From contig BCKQ01000004.1 in NCBI GenBank assembly GCA_001600695.1, positions 682,001 to 746,000 on the forward strand: a DNA stretch of 64,000 nt. Reading direction: 5' to 3'. The notes under the pieces were generated by a model, which worked only from the letters and a program-made list of their open reading frames with translations, did no database searches and was not told the origin of the DNA. The translations under genes and the position numbers were made by a program. Position 1 is the stretch's first letter. The number at the start of each line of letters is the position of its first letter. Source of the DNA: Ascoidea asiatica. Lineage: Eukaryota; Ascomycota; Saccharomycetes; Ascoideales; Ascoideaceae. Shown piece after piece: positions 63,921 through 64,000 of this stretch.

Positions 63921-64000
63921 TCAAAAATTACATAAAGTATATATATTATATATATTATATATATTATATATATACATAAATTATATAAAATTATTATTAT

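Overview
This window is nuclear DNA from a budding yeast (Saccharomycotina). The genes are AT-rich, strongly favour TTA/AGA/AAT codons and contain many Asn runs. Seven short introns (77-102 nt) in six genes use GTAAGT or GTATGT donors, mostly with an ACTAAC branch site. A complex I subunit (NDUFB9/B22 type) and a GMPPA-like protein argue against Saccharomycetaceae. CTG codons are almost absent from the stretches I checked, which would fit a CUG-reassigned lineage but does not prove it. There is one 855-base assembly gap (56-910) and three isolated Ns. The content is about two dozen recognisable housekeeping genes, a few genes I cannot name, and one tRNA.

Layout. 0.9-2.9 kb: gap-truncated unknown ORF, then spliced NDUFB9. 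3.3-11.5 kb: CRT10, FCF1 (spliced) and CCA1. 12.4-16.6 kb: a small unknown ORF, tRNA-Gly(GCC) and a tandem pair of acetate-transporter (GPR1/FUN34/YaaH) genes. 17.5-25 kb: MED31, DUO1, PDB1, a GMPPA-like gene, a small membrane protein and UBC13. 25.3-30.1 kb: CHD1. 30.1-35.7 kb: 5.6 kb with no convincing gene upstream of STE12 (35.7-38.1 kb). 39.5-46.5 kb: a tail-anchored protein, an Asn-rich unknown, HSE1 and MED22 (two introns). 47-55.3 kb: DPP1-type phosphatase, DPS1, RAD17, ARP10 and an Asn-rich unknown. 56.2-63.9 kb: RAD3, RPS5, PDA1 and SPC2.

Functionally the window mixes transcription and chromatin (CHD1, MED31, MED22, RAD3, STE12, CRT10), DNA damage response (RAD3, RAD17, UBC13) and carbon metabolism. 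Both E1 subunits of pyruvate dehydrogenase lie on the same strand 41 kb apart.

The least explained signal is in the promoters. The intergenic DNA is very AT-rich but carries discrete GC-rich islands about 0.2-0.9 kb upstream of start codons. Several islands contain short non-simple repeats with an exact 11-bp period, with a different sequence at each gene. The PDA1 and PDB1 islands share a bipartite motif (TATCCG, then GGAGTACCG), and an RPS5-side hairpin resembles a Tbf1 site. I found no mobile element, CRISPR-like array or clearly new multi-gene system.
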